A stretch of 64,000 nucleotides of DNA from Chaetoderma sp. LZ-2023a (lineage: Eukaryota > Mollusca > Caudofoveata > Chaetodermatida > Chaetodermatidae): positions 68,936,014-69,000,013 of the forward strand of contig CM067366.1 of assembly GCA_034401795.1 (NCBI GenBank). Reading direction: 5' to 3'. The notes beneath the pieces were generated by a model that searched no databases, was not told where the DNA came from, and saw nothing but the letters and a program-made list of their open reading frames with translations. Positions within the stretch are counted from its first letter, which is position 1; every line of letters starts with the position of its first letter. The position numbers and the translations under genes are program-made. Shown here piece after piece: positions 23,110 through 34,640 of this stretch.

Positions 23110-23815
23110 TGAGCCAAATACCTGCCAATCATACTGGCAGTGGGTGGTGACCATTAATATCGGATATATTGGCAAGATCACTCATGGCCCTCCCAAAAGC
23201 GGCATTTCAGAATTCAGTATTTTCTCACCGATTTACTTTATATGAGAATATCATATTTCTAACAGAATCATGTTTTTGTGACAAATTTCATTTCCTAGTC
23301 GAATAAAATGTCATATTAATACTTCCAAACAAATATTATTTGGGATAAAAATATAAATTCAGGTCATGAGTGTCTCCTTACATGGAGGATAAATACAGAC
23401 TATGTCTATCCTCCGTGAATGTTAAACATGTTTGTTCGGTCTCTTCTGATTACTGAAGAAAATTAAAGACAGCATTATTACAGCGTTTTATAGACCGTGG
23501 AGTTTTGACCAGGCAAGTGGGAGAAGAATGAGAAGAGTACTGAGAAGCTTCACAATTGACTGATAGCTCTTGACAAGTTGCCAAAATTAAATGAAACATT
23601 AGCTGAACAGGTATTTCTGACAGCTTATATCGACATGTCAAAATCTGAAAATACCCGGACAGGTGCACTGGCGATTTACTGAACTCAAGTCAACGGCGGT
23701 CGCGACAACCAGCCCCATAGTGAGGGTCTGCGCATGAGTGATCTAGCCAATATTTATACAATATCAATGGTAGTGACAGGTCCATATTGGATCCAGGCTG
23801 TATTTAATATTCTAT
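23110..23815. other. No recognisable gene
   Basis: Unique AT-rich sequence. No coding or repeat assignment. Confidence 0.5.
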
Positions 23816-23818
23816 TGG

Positions 23819-24189
23819 CTTTAATGGGCAAGCTGGCCTAAACTTCCCTTTGCAGCAGTCTTTGAGTAATGCTTATTTGCAAACCAAGGGAAAACTATTT
23901 TTTTAAATTCTACCACTGTAATGGCTGGCTCTATAATCGAGCCAGTCATTCTAGTAGTAATTTAAGAAAGGCTTTTCTTGGCCTACAAATGGATATTAAC
24001 ACATAACACTCATATCCGCAAAAGCCACTTCTGCCGTGGTCTTGGGAAATGTTCATTTGCAGACCAAGACAACCAGTCGAGCCAGTAATTCCAATCATAA
24101 ACTTTCTAAAATAGTCTTGGTCTGCAAATGGGAATTTTCTATGAGAAAACTTAAATTTTTGTTAACAAATTCGAGGGTTACAGGGTTAA
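23819..24189. mobile_element. Two abutting E2 MITEs (TTAA-bounded, piggyBac-like)
   Basis: The right copy runs from TTAA at 23996 to TTAA at 24186, opens TTAACACATAACACTCATAT and closes GAGGGTTACAGGGTTAA. Inside are complementary arms around CATTTGCAGACCAAGAC. The left copy (23819-23995) has the same palindromic centre (CTGGCTCTATAATCGAGCCAG) but a truncated right end. TTAA flanks and CCCTTT-type tips point to piggyBac. No transposase is in the window, so the class is inferred from termini alone. Confidence 0.65.
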
Positions 24190-25422
24190 CAAGGGTAGAA
24201 TTTAAATTTTCTTGACAAATCTTGCCCATTAAAGGGTTAAATTTACCATCAGCAGGACATTCCGTATGGTAATAGTTGGAAGCATAGTGTGACACATGCA
24301 TGAAACGTGCCACCAAATATTATCTTTGCACCCATGGTAACATTAACTTACTTTGTCCTGCAAGCAGCATTTACATCTCTTTATGCGGATGAAAATATAT
24401 TGGTCAAACAAGCATTTTGAGAGTAGAGGGGCAGGCATATAAGAAGTAGTAAAGATAATTTAAACGGAACATCAAAATTGGCTTAGATAAGATTTTATTG
24501 AAAAATCTTATCACTATTTTAAAAGCAGCCACATCTAAGGACTTTGATTCAACCAGGCATATTGGCAGGAAACAAAGCAAAGCATGAAGGAAGTACAGTA
24601 TCTATATAAGCAGGTAAAATCAATATGAATACATTCAATATATTCAACAGAATGTTTGGTAAATACCTACAATTTGTACAACTTGATGGACTATTGCGGT
24701 AATTGCTTATGAAGGACTAAATCAAGTCATTCGTGATGTAATTGAATATGACGTCAGCCTAAATGTGACGTAGGCAATTCCGACGTCATAGGATTGATTG
24801 ATAAACTGGATTCATCAATTGCTATCAAGCAAGTAACTGTGTGACATACATTTGTATAACATAATGTGCCCACAAAGCACTAATAATCGTGGCCATGAAA
24901 CAACCTTGCAATCTCGCCTCTATCCAATCTTGCATCTAAGTTGTAGCCTCAACCACCAGCTTTACTTATTTTTATGGCGACAAGTAGTTGAGAAACTATA
25001 TGATTTAGAAAGTAAATAATAGTTAACATGGCTGAGCAAGCTGGAATGACAATCCAGAAGACAAATGCCTGGACTAGTTGGTTGCAGATGGTGTCTTCAG
25101 ATGCCCAGGGGTCAATCATTGGTCAATGACAATTAAGCTGTGCAGAGTTATGCAGTTGCGCAAGATGCTGCCTAGGATCCACTAATGATGACCCTAATGT
25201 GCACACCATTTACCATTTGTAAACCAGAGTGCAATCTGCCAAGAATCTGGCCTCAACCAGGGATATTGACAGAAAGCAAAGCAAGTGATTATAGCAGTCT
25301 CACGGGTAAATTCAAGCATTTTAAAACACTGTTCAACCATTTTCTAGGACTTTTGCGACCTTTGCATACTTGTTACTATTTTGGCTGACATTTAAAAGTT
25401 TAGTCATTATGAGGTTACTTGC
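24190..25422. other. Mostly unassigned; E1 fragment at about 24600-24800
   Basis: 24600-24800 matches the right half of the E1 family (TATTCAACAGAATGTTTGGT, then TTTGTACAACTTGATGGAC) and contains a perfect CRE-type TGACGTCA at 24749-24756. The rest shows no recognised feature. Confidence 0.5.
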
Positions 25423-25854
25423 AGCACTCACCAATCCATTTCTGAAATATTTGCTTTTTTCTGCTTATATTCTAATATTACAGCACTCATGACTCTTGAA
25501 AGTGCTTAACCCATTCACCGATGAATCTCCCATATCTCATTTTCAAGGGAACCAATGCAGGAAAACTGTTGAATATTTTTAAATTAATTTGACTGGAAGT
25601 CGGCAGCAATAGCTCCCAGTCAAATTAATTTCAAAATATTCAACAGAATCAGGTTTTATATCGTAAAGAATATATTTTTTCAGGGATTTGTCGGTGAAAT
25701 GGTTAATACATATAAATACTTTTAAACGCCTGAAAAAATTCTGAATTCAAGGGTATTAAGCACTTTCAAGGATCAGTGTGAGTCATGAGTGCTGTAACAT
25801 TACAATATAAGCAGAAAAAAAATCAAATATTACAGAGATGGACGGGTGAGTGCT
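25423..25854. mobile_element. Three concentric palindromic elements
   Basis: Outer arms: AGCACTCACC at 25423 and its complement ending at 25854 stay similar for about 90 bp (TTTTTTCTGCTTATATT; CAGCACTCATGACTC). Middle: TTAA at 25506 and 25703 bound inverted ends CCCATTCACCGATGAATC and the complement of GATTTGTCGGTGAAATGG. Inner: the E3 hairpin 25567-25645. This is either successive nested insertion into the centre of each palindrome, or one composite MITE. Confidence 0.8.
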
Positions 25855-26084
25855 AGTGAGTTGGTCGGTAACTAGTTAGGCTAACTTCTCAACCATTACC
25901 ATGACTGTTAGTTACAAGCGGCTATTCAACTAGGACATTTAATTAAATAAGCATTAGGCTCATAATCAATATTTTTAATAGTTTAATGATGTGACCATCA
26001 GGGGAATAATTAATTTGTCTGGGGTAAATTGACCAAGTAGAAACAAGACAAACATTGCCCATGACAGCACGTGCGTAATACAGG

Positions 26085-26860
26085 AGACAATGTCATAATG
26101 GCAGGTCATCTAGACCTATCAGGAAATGGGTCGCACACACCAGTTTGTATCTATACAGAGCCAAAAAAGTTTATCAATTTCAAATCTTTGCTTGCTGTAT
26201 TAAAACTATGCGCCCTATTGTAATCAAATTTGCAGGTAATTTTCTTCAACACACAATGCCTCACTGTCTGCAATGAAATCATAATCATTTCTTGTTTTTC
26301 ACGCCGGTGCGCTTACTGAATGTGAAAATGAATTTTACATGCACTGGTCAAAATGTGTGCGTCGCGTAGGTGAAATGACACCACACTCCAAAAAAGGTAA
26401 CTAGAACATGAATAAAGTTTACACCTGCTAACATGGGCCGCCACCCAGGGCTATCCGAAAATCAGCGCCATGAAGCAATGGGAAGACTTGCCGCTGGTGT
26501 ACGGCAGTCATCAATGCATGCGGGCGGTCACATCCGCTATTGACACCTCTAAAACATTTTTCTGCCTGGACCCCTGAATGACGCCGCGTTAGAGGAGCGA
26601 TGCTGACATTAGGGCCACAATGAACTGTTTTTCACATTGAAAATTGGCTCACCAATTAAATAATATTTTCGAATGAAATCGTTCTTTTTACAAAATTACA
26701 TTTATTTAGTGCTTTTTATCATAATTGCTAAACTTTTTTGGTTCAGTATAGCAGCTGTTTCACAGTTTAAGCAGCCGCATGGTGTATCTGTTAGGCCTAC
26801 TAGAGGGAGGTACAATGTGGAGGGCAACCAGAATCACAGAATAAAGAAAAATATGATGAG
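26085..26860 (+). pseudogene. NHL-unit fragment split by a Tc1 MITE
   Basis: 26085-26153 (ATCAGGAAATGGGTCGCACA...) and 26752-26860 (GCAGCTGTTTCACAG, GTGTATCTGTTAG) match, in order, the start of the repeated units at 29.7 kb and 31.4 kb. The Tc1-derived element lies exactly between, at a TA. It is the first, most decayed member of the NHL duplicate series. Confidence 0.65.
26154..26751 (+). mobile_element. Internally deleted Tc1 derivative (MITE-like)
   Basis: The ends CAGAGCCAAAAAAGTTTATC (about 26157) and the complement of CTGAACCAAAAAAGTTTAGC (ending about 26749) are inverted and flanked by TA. Inside are the transposase start (MGRHPGLSENQRHEAMGRLA, about 26434) and, right after it, the last codons (HAGGHIRY then stop, about 26515-26541). 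About 950 bp of coding sequence was lost by one internal deletion relative to the 18.1-kb copy. It would have needed a full-length partner to move. Confidence 0.9.
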
Positions 26861-26964
26861 ATAAGGACATTAATGAAAACATTCAGCTCACTTGTGTGAG
26901 GTGAAGACCTCAGGGGAATAAATGAGCCCACATTATTTATCTATTGGTCTGATAACTGGCTTAA

Positions 26965-27087
26965 GTATCCAGGGTGTGTGGCTTAGACAGATTAGATAAT
27001 GTGTATGTATGTGACTTAGCCAATCACCAAGTGCAAGTTTTTGGACATAATAGTGAGTTTATACATCTGTTTGGCCTATATAGGAAT
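26965..27087 (+). pseudogene. NHL-repeat blade fragment
   Basis: The frame at 26974 reads DRLDNVYVCDLANHQVQVFG, the signature of an NHL beta-propeller blade (usually VDxxGNVYVCDxxNHRVQVF). NHL repeats bind RNA or protein in TRIM-NHL and related proteins, which are expanded in molluscs. The blade is cut by the E1 repeat at about 27087. No RING, B-box or start codon is present. Confidence 0.75.
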
Positions 27088-27395
27088 GGACCTTTCCATT
27101 TTCAGCTATGCCCCGGCCATCTCTCGCTAAGCTCCACCCACACCTTGCTCGTGTTGAGATCGATTGATACCTGAACTTCCCCAACTATCAATTTCCAGAA
27201 AACAAACAGGTAAGCCTCGACAGAATGTTTATTAAATAGTACAGACATATTATTCATACAATGTGTCTGACTATTAAGCGTGTAAGACAGACAAAATCGA
27301 GTCATTCTTGGCGTAATGATTATGACATCATTCTACATGTCACGTAGTTGATTATGACATCATATGATGGATGGATAACCTGGAAAGGTGAATTG
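27087..27395 (+). mobile_element. E1 element lacking the hairpin
   Basis: Starts CCTTTCCATTTTCAGCTATG and ends at a CTGGAAAGGTGAATTGAAC-type end, as in the copies at 34.3, 37.4, 44.3 and 46.5 kb. Where the others carry the E3 hairpin after AAAACAAACAGGTAAGC, this copy has only CTCGACAG. It is either an empty site or a deletion. Confidence 0.8.
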
Positions 27396-27675
27396 AACTA
27401 TGGCAATTAATGTATGCACATATATTTAGCTATTATTCCAATAACTGGCCATGTATATGTCCGACGGGGAAATGACACAGCATGTGGGCTTTTTTTTACA
27501 ATGCTTATAAATAGGTTAGAGAATGTATGTATTTAGAGAATGTTGCTTCTGAAGTGTTGCTGTTTAGTGTTTTAGACATACATGTATTTGACCCTGTAAA
27601 AGAGTGCGAGGATGGGAAGAAGTTTAACCCTTGCCTATCTAATGTGAACATTAAAAATCTTTAAATTAAATTTAG

Positions 27676-27773
27676 ATGAAATGGTGTTCATTTTTCAACA
27701 AATTTGGTGGAAGACGCTGTCATAGACAGCAACATCATCCACCAAAAAGTTGAAAATTGAACACCAGTTTCAT
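27676..27773. repeat. Hairpin MITE-like palindrome
   Basis: The left arm ATGAAATGGTGTTCATTTTT and the right arm (complement, ending CCAGTTTCAT) pair over about 40 bp around GCTGTCATAGACAGC. The centre resembles that of E3, but the arms are unrelated in sequence. Confidence 0.88.
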
Positions 27774-27839
27774 TGACATTGACACAGTGAAAGATAGAAC
27801 ATTGACATCAGACATCAGAGTGGTAAGGGTTAACACAAC

Positions 27840-29440
27840 GAAAACGCAGTAATGGGGAAACGGCAGAAAGAATATGGAGACTGGGAAAAAGGCAAAAAGT
27901 AAAAGAAGAGAAAGACACAGGAAAGGGGAAGAGTGACGAGAGAAAGAAATTTAAGAAAGGGAAAATTCAAACAGAAGGAAAGGTGGCAGATTTTCTGCAA
28001 ACATTGGTGATCAAATCAGGCTTTGTTAAGCATTTTAATCATGTCATCACCAGGCGTGGGAATTTGTCTGAAGAGTATCCTGCAAGCAGAAATAATCCAG
28101 ACATGGATGAGAAGAGGGAAAGATTGAGAGGGAAGATATAATTTAAGAAATGAAAAAGTAGGAAGAGGGAAAGGGAAGAAGATGAAGACTGGGAGGAAAA
28201 TGAAGAATGTAAACAGAAGAGGAAGACAAAGGTAATGGGAAGAGTGAAAATAACGAAAGAAATTTAAGGGAAAACTGAAATAGAAGGGAGGGTAGCAGAT
28301 TTTTTGGCAACTGTTGGTAATATCCTCATGCTTTAAGTGTTTTAATGATGTCAGCACCAGGCGTGGAAATTAGTCTGAAGTGAACCCTGCAACCCGAGGC
28401 AATCCAAACCTGAACCTGACAACACATGTTTAGGTTTGAGAAAAAGAACCCATGTCATAATAATGACCAGACCAGACATGTATATCTGGAAGAGGGTCAT
28501 ATTCCAGTCTGAATGTATTAGTGCTGTATTACAGCTTAATCTGAGTCATGGTGTATCTGTTAGTCCTATAGGAGGGATATTCAGGTGAAGACAAGACTGT
28601 CTGCTCTCCAGGAATAACCGTGAATGGTGATTGCGGGGTCATGGTATGTTATCACAGTATTGTTGTGTTTAACTGAGAGGAAGCTTTTACATGTTTTATG
28701 TATTCATTCTATAATGAATGATTAAGCAGAGAGCAAATTAAGCTTTCCAGTGGGCATGGCTGTAGAACGGTGGGACAATTTGTATGTATGTAATTGACAG
28801 GTTCTTCAGTGAGTGCAATTTCTTTAGTGTAATGGCGAGTTCATACATCAGTTTGGACAGGAAGGAAATGAACCAGATTGTCTTCTCTACAGGACATTTC
28901 ATGTATCCACATTATTTATCTATTTTCCCGATAACTGGCTTAAGTATCCAGTGGCCGTGACAGTAGACAGCACAGATAATGCGTACTGTATGTGACTGGG
29001 CCAATCACCCAGTGAAAGTTTTAAGCATACTGCCAAGTTTCTATCTCAGTTTGAACATGAAGGAAATGACCCACAGGAAGTGATGTATTCACATTATTTA
29101 GTTATTGGCCATGAATACGTGACACACTGAAAATGACAAGACTTCATCTGTATTTTCATGAAGTAGTTCATAATCAAATAATTTGCCCACTAGTACTAGC
29201 AATAGGCAAGGATGTATTATTATGGGCAGGTAGTGCCAATAGCTGCATAGGTGTTCTGCGCGCACATATCATTGACCTATACTTTGAGCAGTCAGGGCAG
29301 TGGGAATGGATAGCTCAGTTATCCTCAAGCCCGTACTTGTCACCAGACATGAGAATGTGATTTAAAAAAGTGTTACGCTTTTAGATCTACATGCACATGA
29401 CCATGTAAAACAGAAAGATCAAATGAGACAAGTTTTACAG
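27840..29440 (+). pseudogene. Decayed NHL-repeat gene unit, copy B
   Basis: A purine-rich lead (27840-28360, itself doubled) is followed by a region matching copies C and D. NHL-like stretches read GSSVSAISLV-type remnants, then VDSTDNAY and VKVF-like pieces with stops and frameshifts near 28965-29060. The end region (29133-29360) holds a 75-residue frame LHLYFHEVVHNQIICPLVLA..., also matched in copy C (30700-30900). No intact gene remains. Probably a segmental tandem duplicate of a TRIM-NHL-like exon with its intronic flanks. Confidence 0.6.
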
Positions 29441-30980
29441 GTCTAAATGGAAAACAAAGGTAAACAGAAAAGGGTGACATTAACGAAAGAAATTTAAGAG
29501 AAAAGTGAAATAGAAGGGAGGGTAGCAGATTTTCTGCAAGTGTTGGTGAACTAATCATGCTTTGTATTTTAATGATGTCATCAACGGGTGTGGGAATTTG
29601 TCTGAAGTGAATCCTGAAAATAGAGGCAATTCAAACCAGAACTTGACAAGACATGTTTAGGTTTGAGAAAAAGAAACAATCTCATGATGATGATGACCAG
29701 CCATGCCTATCAGGAAGAGGGTCACACACCACTCTGTATTTATCAGTGCTGTATCACAGTTCACTCAGACTCATAATGTATTTGTTAGTCCTGCTGGAGG
29801 TATATTCATGTGAGGGCAAGATTGTCAGCTCTACAAGAATTGTGGTAAATGAGGAAGATGAAGTCATTGTATCAAATTACCGGCATCAGAGTATTGTGGT
29901 GTTTAGCTGAGAGGAAGCTTTTACGTTTTATGTATTAATTCTATAATGAAGGATTAAGCAAAGGACACATTAAAGTTCTCATCTATTGATAAAAAACATA
30001 TCCTAGGTAAATTTAGGACTATTTCTTACTTTATGGACACTAACTAACTAGAGCTACAGCCGCCATTTTAGGTAGATATTTGCGGACGCCATTATTTCAG
30101 TCTTGTCTTCGCAGGTGAGAAATTCTTGGTATAAAACCATTCTCGTAATACAAATGCTGGTGATTCTTATGCTGGCTTCCATGGCGAATGCATTGTATAT
30201 TCAATACCAGTTTTATGTTTGCTATGATGAAACTGACAACAAATATATTTATAACACGTTTACTGAAAACTGTTGCTGCCTATAGCAGCAACAGCTTTCT
30301 GTCAAGTTGTCAAAATAATCAGCTGATAATAAAAATTGTTGCTACGTAATTTGATAAAAATTTGGCTAAAATCATTGACGCAACAATTTTCAATCAAGTT
30401 ATTCTGGAAATAATCAGCAGGCCAGTCAATGTTGCAAGACTTGATGAAGAGATTTCTAGCAACTTTACCGAGTCATTTCTGACTAAGGCAGCAACACTTT
30501 TGTAAATTTTATATCAGAATAGCAAAGTGGGTGTGGGTGTAGAACGTGCATATGTTGATTGAGTTCATCACGGAGCGCAATTTCTTTAGTGTGATGGTAA
30601 GTTTATACATCAGTTTGGACAGGAGAAATGATTCTCTACAGGACATTTGATGTATCCACATTATTTAGGCATTGACCATGAATACGTGACACATTTTCAT
30701 AGTATCTTCATGAAGTGGTTCATGATCAAATAATTTGCCCACTAGGAATTGCAATAGGCAAGGATTTATTATTATGCTAGATAGTGACAATAGATGCGTA
30801 GGTGTTCTCCGATGACAGATCATTAATCTGTAATTTGAGCAGTCACGGCGGTGGGAATGGATAGTTCAGTTATCCGTAAGCCTGGACCTGTCATCGGACA
30901 TGACAATGTGATTTTGAACAATGTTGCCATTTTAGACCTACATGTATTTGGCCATGTAAAACTGAAAGATCAAATATGAC
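29441..30980 (+). pseudogene. Decayed NHL-repeat gene unit, copy C
   Basis: The frame at 29653-29910 ends GKIVSSTRIVVNEEDEVIVS with NYRHQSIVVFS, an NHL blade almost identical to copy D. Blade sequence stops at TGA after VVFS. About 550 bp (roughly 29973-30525) is inserted relative to copies B and D. It contains a short hairpin near 30268-30300 (GTTGCTGCCTATAGCAGCAAC) and a frame with one membrane-like stretch (30103-30285). After the insert the unit resumes (GAGCGCAATTTCTTTAGTGT). Confidence 0.65.
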
Positions 30981-30984
30981 AAGT

Positions 30985-32150
30985 ATTTCAAAATAAAATG
31001 CCGACTGTATCATGCCAGATTGTTGCAAAAGTATGGAGACATTGAGCGGATGAGGGAAAGCTTGACAGGATGGGAGGAAATTTAAGAAATGAAAAAGAAG
31101 GGGGGGGGGGAGAAAGAAAGAAGATGGAGACGGTGAAGAAACTGAAGAATGTAACCAGATGAGGAAGACAAATGTAATGCCAAGGGGAAGAGTGACAATA
31201 ACAAAAGGAATTAACTTTCAAAGGGAAAACTGAAATAGAAGGGAGGGTGGATGATTTACAGCAAGGATTGATGATACAATTATGCCAAGGGATGAGAATT
31301 TGTCTGACTGAAACCTGCAAGCAGACAATCCAATCCTCTCTCCTGAAAACACATGCTTAGGATTGAGAAAAAGAAATAATGTTATAATTATGACCAGCCA
31401 TGCATATCAGGAAAAGGGTCACACATCGGTCTGTATTTATCAGTGCTGTATGACAGTTCACTCAGACTCATCGTGTATCTGTTAGTCCTGCTGGTGGTAT
31501 ATCCATGTGAGGGCAAGATTGTTTGCTTTACAGGAATTGTGGTAAATGAGGAAGGTGAAGTCATTGTATCAAATTACCATAATCAGAGTATTGTGGTGTT
31601 TAGCCGAGAGGAAACTTTTACGTTTTATGTATTCATTCTATAATCAAGGATTAAGCAAAGGACAAATTAAGATTTCCAGTGGGCATGGCTGTGGAATGGT
31701 GGGACAATTTTTATGTATGTAAGTGACAGGTTCTTCAGTGAGTATGTATGTGATTGGGTTCATCACTGAGCGCAATTTCTTTAGTGTAATTGTAAGCTTA
31801 TATATCAGTTTAGACAGGAAGGAAATGAACCAGATTGTCTTCTCTACAGGACATTTGATGTATCCACATTATTTATCTATTGTGCCGATAACTGGCTTAA
31901 GTAACCAGTGGTTGTGGCGCTAGAAAGCTTAGATAATGTGTATGTATGTGACTGGCACAATCACTAAGGGGAAGATTTTTGGAGCAACTATAACTCAGTT
32001 TGGACATGAAATGGTCCAGGGGAATTTATGTATCCAGACTATTTATCTCATAACTCACATACCTATCCAGTGGCCTGGCGGTTGAGAGCTTAGGTAATGC
32101 GTATGTGACTGCACCAATCACCAGGTTCATGTTTCAGTGTAATGGTGCTT
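30985..32150 (+). pseudogene. Decayed NHL-repeat gene unit, copy D
   Basis: The purine-rich lead (31010-31250, including a poly-G run at 31101) precedes a frame (31443-31643) reading GIVVNEEGEVIVSNYHNQSI with VVFSREETF, the best-preserved NHL blade here. The downstream blades (31720-32140) have several stops. Order and spacing match copy B, so B, C and D are tandem duplicates in one orientation. A working homologue probably lies elsewhere in the genome. Confidence 0.68.
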
Positions 32151-32459
32151 CGCTTCTGCATCGAGGATTTTAAATTTCAGCCATAGATTGATTTGTACGC
32201 CTTCGCTTCCAGTTTAAATGTTTAGTAGATGTGGAAGTACGTAAGATTTTCATTTATGTATTTTTTTTAAAATCAATCTCCATTAAGAAAAATATTTCGC
32301 AGATTTTATTGCCATTTCCAGTGAGACAGCAAACATATATAGAATTAATGTTAGATTGCTTTGAAGATTAATATCACATTATTATGACGTAATCGCGAGA
32401 CCAAGATGGGCTTACTACAGCTTTTATTCTTATCTCTTTATTAATGGTCAAATTGGCCC

Positions 32460-32640
32460 TGTAGGTGGGGCTTAGAATACACCTTCCGTATCCTCTGCGT
32501 GTCGTAAGAGGCGACTAAAGGAAGTAGGGGTGAGGTAACCCTGACAGAAACCTCGAGTGCTGAAGACGGAGGTTCCAGGCTGCACGGTGCACTCTAATAA
32601 ACCATGGATCCACGCACTTATCACTTATGATCATGTCGAC
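32460..32640. mobile_element. Possible SINE core or other conserved short repeat
   Basis: Contains CACCTTCCGTATCCTCTGCG and TGTCGTAAGAGGCGACTAAA, a segment I recall from dispersed repeats of marine invertebrates. No clear tRNA-derived A and B boxes or poly-A tail were seen, so a SINE assignment is only a guess. Confidence 0.35.
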
Positions 32641-32695
32641 AGTGATGATGATGGTCAAATTTACTGAAGAAAATCTGAACACATGCTTATTTTTA

Positions 32696-32822
32696 TGTTC
32701 ATTTGCAGGCAGAGAATATTTTTGAAAATTTAATACTGGAATGACGGTATCATTCATCAAGCCTGTTATTCCAGTGCTAAATTTTCATAAAGTTTTGTCT
32801 TGGTCTGCAAATGTGCATTAAA
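32696..32822. mobile_element. E2 MITE, truncated
   Basis: Only the inner palindrome (TTGAAAATTTAATACTGGAA ... TTCCAGTGCTAAATTTTCA) with part of the right arm survives. The terminal TTAA tips are missing. Confidence 0.7.
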
Positions 32823-32899
32823 AACAATTACAGAAGCTGTCTGTACTTGAGCATCACAGATTTTGTCATATTCATATCGGCTATAAACTGCATCCTGGT

Positions 32900-33020
32900 C
32901 AGTGAAATACCTTCAGCGTAACAGTGAAATACCTTCAGCGTAACAGTGAAATACCTTCAGCGTAACAGTGAAATACCTTCAGCGTAACAGTGAAATACCT
33001 TCAGCGTAACAGTGAAATAC
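32900..33020. repeat. 22-bp perfect tandem repeat
   Basis: Five identical copies of CAGTGAAATACCTTCAGCGT+AA, then a partial sixth. Their lack of divergence suggests a very recent expansion, or variable length between individuals. Confidence 0.97.
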
Positions 33021-33239
33021 AGATTTGCTAATATGGAGGACATGCATTTGTAAGTCTACGCTACTGGTTTGAAATCATCTGAATAGCCCTGGACTCTCAG
33101 ATTATCAAATATACTACGTTTGCTGACTTCTCGGCTTTGTCTAGTTTCATATTAGTCAGGCCTCACAACGAGTCATCAAAGCAAAAAGTAGGACATTATT
33201 AGACAGAATAGGGAGTACAATAATGCGTCTAATTATCTC

Positions 33240-33464
33240 CTCTGTTGAATATTCTGAAAATATTTTGATCGATCATGAAATTGGTTTACTAGTTCAGGAT
33301 TGAAAGGGCTAATAACAGACATTATAATCTTCTCTTCTGGCATGTCTGGTAAAAAAAGGACAACCTCAACAAAAGCAAAATAAAACGTACTGTTCAATAC
33401 TTTGGATGAACATAATTGTGTTAGATGTCTTCCAATCAAATTATGTTTAAAATATTCAACAGAA
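33240..33464. mobile_element. E3 hairpin ends around about 170 bp
   Basis: CTGTTGAATATTCTGAAAAT near 33241 and the complementary TTTAAAATATTCAACAG ending at 33464 are E3 arms. The usual TTGCTGCC centre is replaced by unrelated sequence. Confidence 0.6.
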
Positions 33465-33869
33465 CATTTCTTATGTGTTCGAAATTGTACTAAATAACAT
33501 GTTAACAGTTTTTTTTAAAAAACATTTTAACTTATGAGTGATACTGTGTTATAAGCGATGAGCACAGCGTTAGATTTAATGGTCATTGTTGAAGAAAGAA
33601 TTAGAGGCAAACATTTAAAACCTAACTAATTGCAGATGTCAGTCAGGTGGTGAATCAGGCAGAAGCATTCACTCAACTTAATACATTGCAAGAAAGCGAA
33701 ATCATTTGTTCAGTTTAATTATATACATAAAATATACAGACATTTTTACAGATATAAGTATCATAAATTATACGAAACAACAAACATGACATAATCGCAT
33801 CCATCCTCTCCTCAATGTCCATATCTGAAAATGAAACAAGAATTAGTATTACCCGAATGTATGATTGGA

Positions 33870-34060
33870 TCCATTTCTCGCTAAGCTCCGCCCATTTCTA
33901 GTTATGCTCCACCAAATTTGTATGCACATTTGAATCAATTTTAATACTGTAAACCTTGAATCTACAGAATTCAATTTCAAGGTAACTATACAGGTAAGCT
34001 GTTGAATATTTACAAACTAATTGAATTGAGAGTTGTTGTGGCGTAATTTATTTCAGAAAA
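33870..34060 (+). mobile_element. E1 element, partial
   Basis: CATTTCTCGCTAAGCTCCGC through GGTAACTATACAGGTAAGCT and the first E3 arm; the rest is lost. Confidence 0.6.
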
Positions 34061-34079
34061 TTTCAATTCTCTCAAAGAA

Positions 34080-34267
34080 AATGTCCATTTTCAGACCAAG
34101 AGAAGACAATTTCTTTTAATTTAGCACTGGAATGACTGGCGCAGTTATCGAGCCAGTCATTCCAGTGGTAAATTTTCAAAAAATAGTCTTCTTTTGGTCT
34201 GCAAATGGACATTTCTCAAGACCACTGCAGAAGGCATTTTTGGCTGATATGAGTGTTAAAGGGTTAA
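34080..34267. mobile_element. E2 MITE
   Basis: The inner palindrome GCACTGGAATGACTGGCGCA ... GAGCCAGTCATTCCAGTGG is intact; it closes with GATATGAGTGTTAAAGGGTTAA (TTAA at 34264). The left tip is eroded. Confidence 0.75.
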
Positions 34268-34289
34268 GTACATACAGTTCCGATGCCAG

Positions 34290-34640
34290 ACCTACATCAT
34301 TTAATGGAGGAATCCAGCTTTAGCTACGCCCCACACATCTTTAGCTATGCTCCACCCACACCTTGCTTGTGCTGGGATCGATCGACCCCTGAACTCGGAC
34401 TATTAATTTCCAGAAAACTACACATTAAACTGTTGAATATTTTGAAACTAATTTGACAGGGCTCATAGGCAGCAACAGCTCCGAGTCAAATTAGTTTCAA
34501 AATATTCAACATAATGTTTATTTAATGGTAAAGACATACAATTCATACAACTTGACAGGCTATTAAGCATTTAAGACGGCCAAAATTGCGTCATTGATGA
34601 AGTAATTTACTATGGAAGATTACTGTTAGACCATTAGCCA
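34290..34640 (+). mobile_element. E1 element with E3 hairpin
   Basis: GCTTTAGCTACGCCCCACAC, then GCTGGGATCGATCGACCCCT, the E3 hairpin at 34431-34511, and the TTGACAGGCTATTAAGCATT tail. Confidence 0.8.

Noticed and set aside
28016-28357. Phe/Leu-rich membrane protein on the minus strand
   Set aside because: Complement of a purine-rich stretch in the NHL unit lead; low complexity.
32460-32640. tRNA gene within the possible SINE
   Set aside because: No cloverleaf or A/B box pair could be drawn; it is kept only as a possible dispersed repeat.
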